A DNA stretch of 64,000 nt from Sitta carolinensis (Eukaryota > Chordata > Aves > Passeriformes > Sittidae). The notes below the pieces were generated by a model. That model saw nothing but the letters and a program-made list of their open reading frames with translations, did no database searches and was not told the origin of the DNA. The translations under genes and the position numbers were made by a program. This document shows positions 37,206 through 50,449 of this stretch, piece by piece (positions within the stretch are counted from its first letter, which is position 1; each line of letters opens with the position of its first letter). The stretch covers positions 24,219,001-24,283,000 of the forward strand of contig JAVUNC010000004.1 in assembly GCA_032173965.1 (NCBI GenBank), written 5' to 3'.

Positions 37206-38745
37206 TGTTTTCCCTCTCCTTTTCAATATATGTGAAAAAAAACTATCAGAATAAAATGTTGGTATGCCATGCTCTAACTTTCTCATTGCTAGGTGATTAT
37301 TTGGATCCTCAGATAGTTCCAGAATCCTGTTGCATTTTTTTAGTTACATCAGCTTCAAAGTACAAAACCCACCCCAGGGGATTTCTCTTCAGCACTAGAA
37401 TAATTAACACAGTGGTAGCTGTACCACTAGAGCAGCTATAATCAACATAATGAGCCAGCCCAGTGTTTGCTTTAACAAACAAAAGGCTTGGGTCAATAGA
37501 AAATGATTAGATAGTTCTTTTCACTTAGTTAAATCTTTAATTTAAAGTCTTTTCAAATGCAGAAATAAGCTTTAGCTTTAGAAGTTCCAAAACAAAAAGA
37601 TTTTCCACTTTTGTCTCTATGCCCTGAATTCATTGACATTTGCTTGTGGTTTCAGTCCTCATGAAACTCCTGTTCTGTATGAGTTTACAAGGTCAAAACG
37701 TTTCAGCAGATGTACTTACACACAGTGAGCAAGTCACCACTTTGTCTTCTTTTTGATAACCTAAGCTGATTGAGGGGGTTTGGACATTTTAGACATTGTC
37801 CAGCTCTCGAATCATGTTGCAGCCTTTCCAGTTTCTCAACGTCCCATGCAAAATGCGAACACCAGAGATGTCCATGATGTTTTTTTAGTATCCATCTCAT
37901 GGATGAAGTTGAAAGTTAAAAATCTGCTCCTTAGAGTGCCAGGAGAACAGGATAGGAAAAATAATATTGGGGAAAATTCGAAGTATCAAAAGATGCTATA
38001 GACATAGTGGAACTACTCTTCCTTTTCAGCTGAGAATGCATATAGATGACCTCATTAGATAGGAAGATTATGGCTGTGTCTATAGGAGGTGAAGCAAGTT
38101 TTCTGTTTTCAAGTTCAGAGCATCCTGCGCATCTCTTTGAAGGCAGCATGAAGACTTGTATCTTTTAAACATCACTAATACAGCGCTGATTTCAGAAAGG
38201 TGGTGCCTCAGGTTCAGAAGCAAACTGATACTGAATAAAAAGCAGTTTCTCCAAGGATTGTGATAGTGTGCATCTCGGGTCTCCCTGAGGAATGAAGGTA
38301 AAGATACAGAAATCTGAAACTGCTCATTCAATTTGATCAAACATATCTACTCCAATCCCTACATCCCTGTGGATTAGATTCAACCCAAAGCATGTGCTGC
38401 CTTGAGGGCTCAGTGCGTGCTTACTGGTATTTACGAAATGGAAATGAAGGAGATGGCCTGGAAATCAGCACAGTCTGAAGCTGCTTGCAGAGGAAGGGGG
38501 AAGGGTGTAGTCTTCAGGCACACACTCTTGACAAGCCTGACGTTAGTCCCGTCTCCTGTGGCTCCTTTGGAGAACAGCTGTGGCACAGGCGTAAGAGAAA
38601 AATCAGAGTCTACCACGAGAAACAGCCCAGCATTAGCATTCCAAATTCTATGTCCCACTTGCCACACTACTGATCTTGCAGACAAACATCTTCCTTCTGC
38701 ACAGGCAAATGGACAAGATTTCTACCACTGTTTACAGCCTTATCC

Positions 38746-38784
38746 TGATGGTGATGATTACTATTATTATTAGTGGTGGTGGTG
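38746..38784. repeat. Trinucleotide-rich simple sequence (GAT/TAT/GGT)
   Basis: GATGGTGATGATT leads into ATTATTATTATT and then GGTGGTGGTG. Imperfect, so only moderately unstable. Confidence 0.8.
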
Positions 38785-41700
38785 ACTTTTTGCTAACTTT
38801 ATTTCTACACCCCTTTCTTATTTTTTTTTTCAGCATCCTCTTCTGTTACAAATACCCAACACACCCCATTAGGTACACTGGAAAAGTCAATCTTCCTGGC
38901 ATGCCCGGACAGATGAAAAATAGCTGTTAGAGGAATAAAAATGCAAATATAATTACAAATACATAGTTTCTTTATCATCATTCTTTTGGAGTCATATTGG
39001 AAATTGCGCATTTGTTAAGAGTGGGGTCCTTACATTCTTAGCTCATGATCCCACTAAGGTGTCAATTGCCAATATCAAAGCCAGTTAAATCACCTAAACT
39101 CCTGGCTTTCCATTCAGACCATCTGCGCTAGAAATGTCCACCAGAACACTTCCATTCCAGGAGGGGTAAAACATCTCGGGCAGGACTAAAAGGAGCATTT
39201 GAAAGAGCAGCAGCTGCTAGAGTGGAAACCTAACCCCGTTAGAGCCCATGAAGTATAGTGGGGCCAGGATTTCACCCCAGCCTCTTTCTTCCTGCTTTAA
39301 GTGTGTGATTTGGCAGGGGAAAAGTTCAATTGAAGGTACACAGTTAGGCTATACATACAACAAAGAGGCAGGGAGGGGGAAGAAAAGAGCAACACAAAGG
39401 ATTACTTTAAAGTTAGACATCAGCTCCTTTAGCTTTACACAATGAAGGAAAGCACATAGGTTTCAACAGGATAAAAGCAGACTTTATTTTGTAAAGAGAT
39501 CTCAGGATGAAACAAAGGGCTGTAATTGTACCTCCTATCTGCAAATCTGAGGTGGTGAAGGAAAAGAAAGTGGGTGGATGGTTAACAAGAATAGCTTGAA
39601 ACCATGCTTTGTTAACAGGGTAAAATTAGCTTGCTGAGAACCTTTATTTTCCACATAACTTTTAACAGGAGCATTATTTTACATATCTCTATGGTAGAGA
39701 GCCCATTTACAAATTTGCAACAAGTAACCACTGAACTTCAGCTAATTTTTCTCTGATTTCTGTTTCATCTGCTTAATTAATGACAATACATCTGAGGTGG
39801 GTTGCTAGCACTTCTATAGCTGACAGTTTGTCAGTATTTCCATTCGAGGCACCTCAGGCTTTCATACTGGCTTAATTTCACCCTGTGAATCAAATCTGGA
39901 AAAGGTATAGAGAAAAAAGTATTGTTTGGTTTTCAAAAAAAGCATCATTCGTATGCTCTGTTTTAAATGTTGGACGACCCAACTAAAATTAAAACAACAG
40001 AGGAGTCAATTCACATCCTTTTTGTTTGCTGGTTTTTGAAAATACAAAAGGCCACAGATGGGTCAGACCAGGTATTTGTCCAAGCTCAGCAACTGCCCGC
40101 TTAGAGAAAAGTGATCCCTCTGCCCCTTCTGCCATGCCTCCCAGCTACTGTCATAGCATTCGCTTACATGTTCATCGTAGAAAGGAGTTATGTGTTTTCT
40201 CTTATTTTCTTTTACAGTTGCCTCTTAGCAGATGTATACTGTACTTGACATCATAAAACCTGATTCTAAGTACAGTTGTATTATTGTCAATTCATTCCGC
40301 CATGTCTACAAAACGTCTGTGGTGGGGCGTGTGGGAATGCATTTTTACTCCTGAACATTTCTGTTTTCCTGGTGCTTAACACCAAGGAAGTGGTGAGACT
40401 TGTCAGTGCTGCCATCCAAAACCAGAACTCACAATTCTCTTTTAAAAATCTGGCAACGTCTCTCTTCTTCTTTTCTAACCTTTTCTGCAATCTTCCAAGT
40501 GCAAGATGAAGGCTATCCCTGTCATCCATTTCAAAACCTGATCAGTTTTTGGCTGGAAATCTCCTCTACAACTCCACTTTCAAATTCAGAAATAGAGATT
40601 TTCCACTCATATTTTAGGACTTTTCTACTTTGTGAAGTGAATTTCATTATGACTTATGTCATGGCAGGTGTTCATCTCCCCTCACCTTCTTAATGCAGGA
40701 AGCATATGGGGCATTACCCACAATAATAACCCCACTGAATGTGTCTACCAGCAATGATGACTGGAAAGCCAACTGGCCAGCCTGGAGTTCCCTTTTCATA
40801 AGGGAAATTCTGTGGGAGTTATGGGGCTTGTATAATAATAGCCTTATTCTAGAATATTTTCCTATATGAACTTTACATTCAGGTTATGGACTTGGGAAAA
40901 CATTTTTTTAAAGGAAGTAAATGTTTCAGAATAACCATTCAAGAACACATCGATTCAGATTTAATATCAAATTGTCATGTTTTGGGGATTATAGATTCAG
41001 ACTCTTGATCTTATCAGACTTATTTTTCACACGTTTCATTCTTTTTTTAAGTGTTTTATTTCATTTAAATTTATTTAGCAGATCTCTCTTTGGAGCAGGA
41101 AATCCCAACATTATTAAATTCAAGGACTCAAAGAAATGAAGGTAGAAAAAATATATTATTTGGAAAAATCTATTGATTAATACTGAAGGGCTCTCAAACC
41201 AATTTAAAATTAAGATTAATCTGAATCCATATAATATATGGAAAATCATTCTAAAATTGAAACTTGAGAAATTGTATTTTAATCTTGAAAAGTTTTATTT
41301 CTTCTGCTATACAATAGTAAATGTATGTTTGCACTCTGAATTATAAACATGACTCATCCTCCAAATAATTTTTAGAGCATTCATTAACAGCACAGGAATG
41401 CTTTTCAAACATTTCATACATTTTTTTTTTCAATACAAGAGTCACACTATAAAAATGCAATACAAACCATGTAATATAGACAAATATTAGGGGATTTAGA
41501 GTGCTTCATTATTTCTTGGAATATTTCCAAAGAATTTTTTTCCTTTCTAATTTCCCTTTCTAATTTAACACATCAGTCAGTCTTTCTTTTCTTCTTCTGT
41601 GGTTTTAGCCAAACTGTGCTGCCCAGCTCAGAGTGTGTGGTGTTGCTTATACTCTGCTCTCACACTGGGACAGGGCAATCCATTTCCCTGGTAGTGAAAA

Positions 41701-42884
41701 ATACAGGACTTCCACTGCTCTGGAAGTGCTATTCTAAAGCAAGTTTCTTGCTGGGCCAGACAATGCCCACAGCACAGGGTGAAGGTTGACCCAAATGCAT
41801 AGATTTCACAATGTTTTCCATAAAATTTCATGGTATACCCTGACTACATATTCTCCTACTCTCCTTCTAGACAAGAAATAATTTGCCAAGCAATCACTGA
41901 GATAACATGAGAAAAACAGATCTTGAACACCATTATTTGTTTTTTCAAGTACAAAAAAAAAAAGAAAAAAGTACAATAAGGACAAAAAATAAAGATGTGT
42001 AAAAAGTAAATTATTAAATTTAAAATAAATATTGAGAGCTACTCAAAGATATTTATTAACACAGCTGAATGTCTTATGGTCAGAGACTGTGAGTTGGGCT
42101 AAATATGACTTCCTACTGCTGCCGTGTAGTAACAGGGAATGCTGCACCTTCAGACACCCCTCTGCAATGGGACTGAATTTATAACAATAAACTCGTGCAG
42201 AGATTTACTGATATAACACTGCCTAAAATCTTTCTAATGCTAAATCATGTGTTTTCAATCATGGATGAGTTTCCATCCATTATATGTGCTGAGGTATTGT
42301 AACAAAGATTTAAGTGCTATACTGGAGGAGGGTTGAAAATACTTTTATTTTCTTAAATCTTTGGAAACTGATCTTAAATCTCTGTGACACATACTGACCA
42401 TTTGCAGACAAAACCCTTTAAAAATGAGAAGTTTAAGGATCCTTGTATATGGGGAGAAAGAAGTTTAAAAAAGTAATAACGACCTCTAACTGTGCTTCTG
42501 TATAATCCTTGTTCTGCTTAAGGGTGCAAGTAGTGCTCTGATCTGGAGCAGGGCTTGCATCTTTAGCCTTTTCCCGTTTTAGAGTTCCCAACAACTCCCA
42601 GTGCTATATTTGAGTGCAGTGAATAGTTATAGCCACAAAGACTGAATGGTATCTTGATGCTAAAACTTAAGCTTTTTCTGTATTTAAAATCTCACTTCTA
42701 CAAATGGTTTAGCTGTTACTTCATTATAAGAGTTCAGTAGCATATATCAATTATTTATGGGAAAAATGTGATAGAAATTTATTTAATATACTTTATACAC
42801 CCAACAGGTACAGATGCAATAAAGTGGTAACAATAATAGGAACACTAGATTACAGAAAGCAGCGTGAATAGTGAAATAAACAGG

Positions 42885-43284
42885 GCAGGACACTTTGGTC
42901 GTGCTCACGCTGCCGCGGCTCCCAGGGGTGACTCAGAAAAGAAGATATGCAGCTTTGCCCGCCGAAGGTTTGCGGGCAGAGGCGGGGCTACCGCCTTTGT
43001 AGGAGATCCTAGGCAGACACTTCTGGAGCTGAGGTCGGGAGTCCTCCTTCCAGCTGGCATCTCTGTTTTTCGGGTGAGGAGCCAAAAACGTCTAGGAGGA
43101 TAACTATGCCTCACTCCAGACCCATAGATATGATTTTAGAATTTTTATTTTGTGGTGGCTCGTAGTCCTAGTGGTTTTCTTGGTTAGTTCATGCAGTTTT
43201 CTCTTATTTGCATACAAGCTCCCGTGGTGCCATCTTCCTTCTTATGGCCCCAGGCACCATCCCCGAGGATGGAGCAGGACACTT
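42885..43284 (-). mobile_element. GC-rich insert bounded by 11-bp direct repeats, unclassified
   Basis: GCAGGACACTT occurs at 42885-42895 and again at 43274-43284, enclosing about 378 bp unlike the flanks. Half of it (42900-43080) is GC-rich with many CpG. The minus strand carries, in order, AAGATGGC (YY1-type, near 43231), ATGCAAAT (octamer, near 43212), AATAAA at 43144-43149 and the GC-rich block with CTGAGTCA (AP-1/MARE-type). This order resembles a short LTR with its U5, but an 11-bp duplication is longer than the 4-6 bp retroviral integrases make and fits a LINE-mobilised copy better. No tail of A is seen. A 79-codon ORF at 42864-43103 is not recognised. An unannotated CpG-rich promoter is a less likely reading. 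Confidence 0.45.
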
Positions 43285-43761
43285 GGTGAATAACAATAGA
43301 ATCATTAACAGATACTTAAAACTTTAGCTTAATGTATTAATTTTATAACTTTTGAACCAAGTTATTTTGGGTATTTATTCCCAACAAATAGTACAGTGTA
43401 ACTATAAGGATTCCTCTTGACAGACTCTGCTCTCACACTGATCAATACCTCTGTGTGAATTGTCATTGAATTGCATTTTAAACTAAGAGATTTTTGTCCT
43501 CTGAACTTTTCTGGATCTACTTAATGCAATATTAAGCAGAATATAAATTGACCACAGGATTTCCACCATTTTTAACATTTGGTGGTCTTATTTCAGACAT
43601 GCAGAACAGACAAATCAGGTTATCATCAGGATCAAAGTGACATATAGGTGGAAAACATAGATTGTTCACAGAAGCTAGAAACTAAGATGGTTTCCTATTT
43701 AAACACCACAGCATTAAAACTTGTATTAGGACTCAAAAATGGTAGCATACGTACTTGATGG
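43285..43761. other. Intergenic between the insert and CR1
   Basis: AT-rich sequence of about 480 bp with no recognised gene or repeat. Confidence 0.5.
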
Positions 43762-43910
43762 GAAGTGGTCACAGCACCAAGTATGTCAGAGTTCAAGGAG
43801 CATCTGGATGAGGTTCATGCTCATATGGTTTAGTTTTAGGTCATCCTGCAAGGAGTCAGGAGAAGGAATTGATGATCCTTACAGGTCCCTTCCAACTTGA
43901 GAGATTCTAA
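43762..43910 (+). mobile_element. CR1 LINE 3'-end fragment (different subfamily)
   Basis: Plus-strand landmarks occur in order: AGTGGTCACAGCACCAAG, TCAGAGTTCAAGGAGCATCT, CATATGGTTTAGTTTTAGGT, TTGATGATCCTTACAGGTCC and CTTCCAACTTGAGAGATTCT. This is the tail of a CR1 subfamily distinct from that at 27235-27441. The terminal ATTCTATG repeat is decayed to ATTCTAACC. It is about 150 bp long, so strongly 5'-truncated. Confidence 0.72.
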
Positions 43911-44504
43911 CCAACTCACTTTTGATACAAACTGCTGCAGAAATGTTTGGTAAGGCTCAAATTGTATTGTAAGCAGCTGTCAAATTATCGCAGTCAGTCA
44001 CCTGATATGGTTGGTCTAACCACTGTTTCTATTATTTTCTAGTTGCAAATACTGGTGAAATAAATATTCAGTGTCAGAAGATGTTCAAAACTAGTTTGCA
44101 GTTTGGAAGTGAATGATAAGTGTCATTGAGGGGGTTTTTTAAGTGCCACAGGTATTTTTAAAGTAATTGTTTGTATTCTTTTGATGAACCTTGCCTGAAG
44201 ACTAATGACTGTAAACATTCCTGCATAATAAGGGGCCTCATTAGCAGATCATAGGCGATTGTCTTGTGAATTCGAAAATGTGTGAAATGTGAAATCTGCA
44301 TGGCTTGAAGGAAACAGTTTTTTTTCTTGTGTTTTTACTTTTCAAAAAATTCTTCTGGTGCACCGAATGTGATGATGCTTTGGTTGCTTTTTCAGTTTAT
44401 AACAGTATGTGTTTACCACTTTTTCCCCAGAAACATTATAAAACAATTATGGTTTGCAAGGAAAAATTTGGATGCTTATAATGACACTGTCTTTCTTATT
44501 CTTA

Positions 44505-44522
44505 TTTTTTTTTTTTTTTTTT
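44505..44522. repeat. Poly(T) tract, 18 bp
   Basis: An uninterrupted run of 18 T. Confidence 0.9.
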
Positions 44523-44924
44523 AAGATCAAATTGTCCTCTAAGGAGTTTATTCACATTCTATACATTTGTTGAAAGCTATTGTGAAATCTGGCTTAGTCA
44601 GCAGACCTAATTCCCCATCTCTGGCCAACTAATGCTCTTAGTCCTTGTTAAGTGACTAACAGTGTTTTATTAACTTTTATGAGTTCCCATCATAAGATAT
44701 ATAACATAGGTAAAATCATAGAGAACAGATTCATCCTGGAAAACATGACACACATGGCAAATGTTCGCCCCATACTTGAGAGGTTAATTATGCATACTCT
44801 TATTCCACAAGCTTTTGTATATAAAATGTCTATTATATGAGCAATTTTTTTCAAAAAGTATTTTTGAAGGTTTTTCCCTTTTATTGTTATGGAACATTTG
44901 AAGGAGTCAAGTCTGGAGTCTCTC

Positions 44925-44938
44925 TTTTTTTTTTTTTT
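44925..44938. repeat. Poly(T) tract, 14 bp
   Basis: An uninterrupted run of 14 T, about 95 bp left of the A-tract at 45034. Confidence 0.85.
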
Positions 44939-45033
44939 CTACCAAGAAATAGACAGTGATACAAAACAATTTTTCTTCAGTCTTGCTCAGAAATTTCAAA
45001 AACAGTGCTAACTGAGTAATAAATGCAAAATCG

Positions 45034-45056
45034 AAAAAAAAAAAAAAAAAAAAAAA
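45034..45056. repeat. Poly(A) tract, 23 bp
   Basis: An uninterrupted run of 23 A. Confidence 0.9.
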
Positions 45057-47423
45057 CATTAAAAAGGCATTTGTTAGAACATTCTGAAAATTAAAAAGAA
45101 ATACATAAAATAAGAACAGGAAGTTACAGACAATACAAGATATTAATTGGTTTTTAAAAATTAATTGTTGGTAGTTATGTAGACAAAACTTTATCTACTA
45201 ATCAGTGGGAGTATGGATAACCTTTTTCACAAATTTTATTACATTTATAGTAGTTTTGGTGTTGTACCACAACTGCTGACAGCAAAGGCAGAAAGCACAC
45301 ATAGCTGTTTCACTTCCAGTGGTACCATAGCAGCTACTCCACCTGCTCTGTCCTAGCTTTGCTCCACAGGAATGATTTTGCATGCCCACAAATGCTGCTA
45401 TTGAATTCACGAGGCTCCTTTCCCAGCAATCTGACACTATGGAGTGCTGGCAGCACTGAAATCTTTCAACGTGGAAGCTCTTCATCGCCAAGTAGCTGAA
45501 GTTTGTAGCATGTCAGCTTTAAATTATCTCAGTCCTGTAGTGACTGCTGATCTCCTCACCTTGAGCCTAACTGTGCCTACTGGTTTCTGCTTGGTCTATT
45601 TGAAAAGAGCACAGTGGTTGTCTCCTCTTCCAAGACATGCTGTTGCTGACTTTCTGTTGCAGACCCATTGATCCACCTCATCTTAAGAGTTTAAAGGCAC
45701 AGAAATGCTACATTTTTCCACATTCTTGAGGTACTAAAATATATATTATATTTAGCCTTTTTATGTTAATCAGTGAGTAGCCCCTAGGAAGACTTGGAAG
45801 CCTGTCTTTCATTGGTTAGAGCTGATTTTCCCTCAATGAATTCAAAGTTCATTTGCTATTTTAAGGGAACCCAGTAAGATTTTTTTTCTGTGTGTAGACA
45901 GTACAGTGGGGAAACAGTGAGGTTTGGCTTGCAGCCAGAATTAGCTGGAGAATTTCTGGATTTTGGTTGCACTTGCTGTAATAGCAGATTAGTCTATGCT
46001 GAGAGATTTATCAGGGCCTGCACAAAACTGAAAAAACAAATCTACTTATGGTGAAAACTTCTCTACCACGTTAAAGCCTGCTTGTTTCCCTTGGACATCT
46101 GATGACTGGATCATAGCAAAGCATCTGAGAAGTCATTTGGATCCCTTGGATGAGTTTTCATGAACATATTGGAATGAAAACAAGAAAAGAACAGAAAAAG
46201 TCTACAACTTCATTCTCTTCATTGTTTCTCTGTAGCCTAGCAATTATTCAAGGGATAAATGACTGAATTTTAATACACATGGCAAAACATGTTTCCATTA
46301 ACATTTGTGAATGAGCTACAATTATGAAACTGTTTTGCTGTCTCTGATTTTTTGCCAAATCTCTTCCAGGCGAACTATTTTTGTCATGGGAATTGGCCAT
46401 AAACATTTTATGCTTAAGCATAAATTTAAGATAATTTATTCTCGATTTATATCAGTATATCTCATTTTAGCTCATGGCATTTTCCTTATTTAAAACAATA
46501 CTAATCATAGCAGCATGTGACTTAATATAAAGAACCATAAAGGTTCAATGGATAGTGAAAGTCATACCTTTTTTTAAACAAAAAAGCTGTCTGCCTATAT
46601 CAATACTATTTAAAAATGTTTTGTGTCACAATAGTGCATAAATATCAATTCAATCGTGGTCTGCTGTAAGGGATTTCAATCATAATTTCTGTAGCTTTTT
46701 GTTCCACTTTTCTCACACAATTTGTGTATTTGAGTTTTATACTGAGTAACTTTTAAAAGAGTAAATGTATTTGCATATATAAGTCAAATTTAAAAATGAG
46801 AAACATGAGAAAGCTATTTCATGGAAACAACATCAGGAAATTGTGGAGAAATAAATATATATCTCATCTCTGACCATGATGTCATACTACACCCAGTTAT
46901 GAAAAGTCATATTTATAAGTTCCTACTTCTGTGGTTTTAAAGGAGGGGGAGGGTATTCTCAGTTTGCGCACTGCAAATCACAAAACCAAGGGATACACTC
47001 TTATGGGAAGAAATTTATATCAGTCTAAAACTGGATGCTGCTCCTAAAAACAGTGTTACATTACTAAAATACATAATTAAATAAATGCATCAATAAACAG
47101 AAAGCTGCACAGGAGGAAGAAGGTATTTTCACTGTAGCAAGAAATCCTCAGATGAAGCAGCTTCTTTTCAACGTGATTGTGGAATGTAGCAGCTGCTCAG
47201 GATTCTGCTAACTGTGGAAGATACATGACCAGTAGATTAATTTACTTTTCACCAATTGTAACTTCTTTTACATCAGACTGTTTACAATTTTTCTGCCATC
47301 TGCATGCCTTAGCGCCAGGTTAACGTGCAAACCATGAACTAAATCATGTCCTGGATAAATCTCCTGCTAAATACGAGTCCTTGTCCTTACTGCCCAAGAA
47401 TAACCTTTCATCTTCACATCAAC

Positions 47424-47452
<29 letters not shown>
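47424..47452. repeat. Poly(A) tract, 29 bp
   Basis: The longest homopolymer in the window, followed by CC and more A. Probably length-variable and prone to sequencing error. Confidence 0.9.
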
Positions 47453-47454
<2 letters not shown>

Positions 47455-50449
47455 AAAAAAAAACCCCCAAAACTCTCTTTGCCCAACCCAGGACAAGTAA
47501 TTTCACTCCTAAATAACTGCGCAGCTGGAGACAGATGTGTTCTTCTCTCTGGGCAGACTCTGTAGGGTCTTCCTCAAGGCTTTATATCATACTCTTCATT
47601 CGTTTATCAGGATCCAAATGTTGTACACTGAAAATGTGTGTAAAACATTCTCAGAATTTCAAACAATAACAAATCAGAATGGGGGAGGGGAGAAAAGGCT
47701 GCATGAAAAAAATAGAAGTCTCCCAGCTGTGCAAACTTAAGTAGCTGGATTAGCAGAAAATGCACTCCAAAAGTTAAATTTTTGCCATCTTCAGCAAAAG
47801 TTGATTCAAGGATTATAAAATTTTAAATTCAGTACCAGATTAATGAAAAAATGTTTCAAATCTTCCTTTAGCATGCACAAAAGCATCCATACTATAGGAT
47901 TCTGTTCAGAGAAGTCTTGGAACTCTTTCCCCCCAATCCCCCCCACAAATAAACTGGTATTTTCTGATGAAGGCAAAAAACTCCTTGTATCTTTCATTTC
48001 TTCAGTTAAAGAAGATTTTTCTTTAAAGCATCTTTGTTAATGTTTGATTCTCGTTTTCCCTTCTATCTTCATGTCACTTTTAGGCACTCTGTTCTTTTTT
48101 GTTCCTTAACCGTATAAAAGATTGTATAATTTTTGCTACAGTATGAAAAAGAAAACTAAATAAGCAATATAATTTAGGGAAATTATTTATTTCAAATTAT
48201 TTTTGATGATACAATTAAAAGGAAATATTTAAAGGAGAACAAAAGTAGAAAATATAGATTAAAGAAATATTTTAAACATCAACTTGTGAAATTCAATATC
48301 ACAATCAATATGAATATAACAATCAATTATATGGCTACTGATATATAATTTATTAAAGATTAATGAACATAGCTGTATATCCTAAAAGAATATAAAACCC
48401 TTTAAACTAATTTAATGAGCCAACTGATATTAAACAAAGCTTTAAACAATGTTCTGCGATCAAATGTCATATGAATTTGACCCAATATGACATGTACAAC
48501 TCAAAATGAAAAAGAAACATGAAGTTAAGCAGTCCAGATAATTTTTTTTTCTTTTAAGTCAGAAATCAGTTGTATTCAATCAGAAAATGACAATCATGTC
48601 TAAATAAGGGAAGAATTGCCCAATTTCAGTAATTTATTTTTCTGTTCTTTATAACTATTTACTTTGTCTTCAGTCTTCCCTGGTCTCTGGAGGATAGTCT
48701 TGGATTGCTGCTCCTTTTTCCACCTGACAGTGGCAGCTCTCCCAGGTCTCTTTAAATATCAGAGTGAAATCAAGTGGGAACACAATCTGGAGGGGGAAAA
48801 GTGAAACAGCCTATTAGCAAATGACCATGTTCAGTTGTCTACTCTTTCTATACTCTGCTATTTGGGAAGCCTGGACAGATCAGTCTTCTCTGGCTGAAAC
48901 AAAGGTCTCATCCTTGCTGAATGTTCTTTTCCATCCTGGAAGTGGTTCTGTTGCCCTCTGTAGATCCATACTAGTGAATACAATCACTGAGGGCTCACCC
49001 AATGGCTCAAAGGACAAATGGTTTGGCAGGGTGATGCCCACAGAACCGAGTCCACTGTGCTCTTGTCTCCCATGCAGGGCAGCCTCACCCATCCTGCTTG
49101 TTGGCAGCAGCCCCTAGCACAGCACTACCATCCCTGAACTGAGCCTATGAGACAGTGCTAGCTAGCACGAGCCAAAACTGTGTCCAGACAAAAAACTGCA
49201 ATTGCCTACCAGGAGTTTGGAGATGGACAGCAAAAAAATACAGAATTAAGATGACCCCATGCCCCATCCCTGTTAAGCTAGAGCAGACATGGTTACAGTG
49301 GCTAAAATTGCCATTCTGCTTCATGAGATGTATTTCCAGTGTAGAGATGAGGCAAATGGGCAAAATTTTTTGTGAGCATTTTCAGGTCTAATGTGCATGG
49401 TCTTACAATTTTTTAGTTATAGACAATTCTCAAATACCACAGTCACAAGGAAAACACAATTTTAACTGGCAATTATAGAACAGAACTAAAACTAGCAATG
49501 CAAGACAAAAAGATCCCATACTTTTAAGCTGATTGTTGAAATACAGTCATGGAACCAACTCCTTTACTTTCTGCAGTGAAATCTCCTAAAATAGTGAGCT
49601 AAGACTGATGAAAATTAGATCAGCTACTATGTGAGGGTCTCACATTGCATTTGTTGGAGAAATGCAATAAACTTTCTTGGCCTACATCTCTTTAACATGT
49701 CTGTGAATGGGAGGCTTCACAGTGACCACAGGGTTCAGAGTCCAGGTTACATATCCTGAAGCAAGCAGGGAGTATCACTTTCTGTATAAAACATTTTTCA
49801 GCTAATATGGCAGGCAACGATACTTTTGAAAGTTTCTAAGGGACTTAAAGGTGTAAGTTCCCTTTCCAGTTTATATATAGAGTGTAGTCACCAAAAAGCT
49901 AAGCAGCACAACCCCAAGGGTTTGCATATCTCACTATCCCCAAGAGTAATCAGCAAGACTGAAGTTGCTGTCTCTGAACAGAAACTGAGAGAAGAGTCTA
50001 AGCTCAAGAGCAGATACTGCTAAAGTAATTGTTGAAGATTTGCCAGAAAATAAGGCCCCATGTAACTGGAATTCATGCCATGAATTCCTTTATGAACTAA
50101 TATTTTTGCAGTCTAGGGCAAAAAAGAAGTATTGGTGGTAAAAAGTAGTCATGCCACTGCCAGTGTTCCCTTTTACCCAAAAAGCTGAGTGTTAGAGAGC
50201 AAGATGCAGTAATGTGGGGCTCAGAGCAGCTTGAGGAGATTACAGCCCACATATCCCATGTGAGTTCTTCAACCATGAAGGTAATGATCCTCAAAATCAT
50301 AAACATATTTTCTCTCCTGCACAAAGATTTAAGTATGATACTGAAAGACGAACAATTCTGTCAGACAATACAAAGACCATTTTATGCCAAAATATCCTTC
50401 AGAAGAGAAAGTTTCTTGTAATATCTAATTAAGACACATATGGCTGAGA

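Larger units (their letters stand above)
34835..42884. other. Intergenic, no recognised gene
   Basis: About 8 kb. It contains a 13-bp tandem duplication (35540-35565), an AAC/AAT repeat (37144-37205) and a trinucleotide-rich stretch (38746-38784). ORFs reach 123 codons (38402-38773) but overlap ORFs in other frames and end in simple repeat (poly-Tyr from TAT triplets), so they are not credible genes. Confidence 0.5.
43911..50449. other. Intergenic with homopolymer tracts
   Basis: No gene or transposable element body is recognised. Homopolymer runs at 44505, 44925, 45034 and 47424 lie within 3 kb. ORFs are under 100 codons and unrecognised. Confidence 0.5.

Noticed and set aside
37091..37441. 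116-codon ORF with poly-Asn
   Set aside because: The Asn run is translated from the AAC/AAT microsatellite; the rest matches nothing.
38402..38773. 123-codon plus-strand ORF
   Set aside because: Overlapped by ORFs in other frames and ends in poly-Tyr from a trinucleotide repeat.
40046..40140. ATGGGTCAGACCAGGTATTTG, faintly like an ancient amniote CR1/L3-type tail
   Set aside because: Only about 15 bases agree with what I remember; too little to call a repeat.
42864..43110. CpG-rich block read as a possible HMGCLL1 promoter/first exon
   Set aside because: HMGCLL1 is the expected neighbour in mammals, but no matching N-terminal coding sequence or exon is visible and the direct repeats suggest an insertion.
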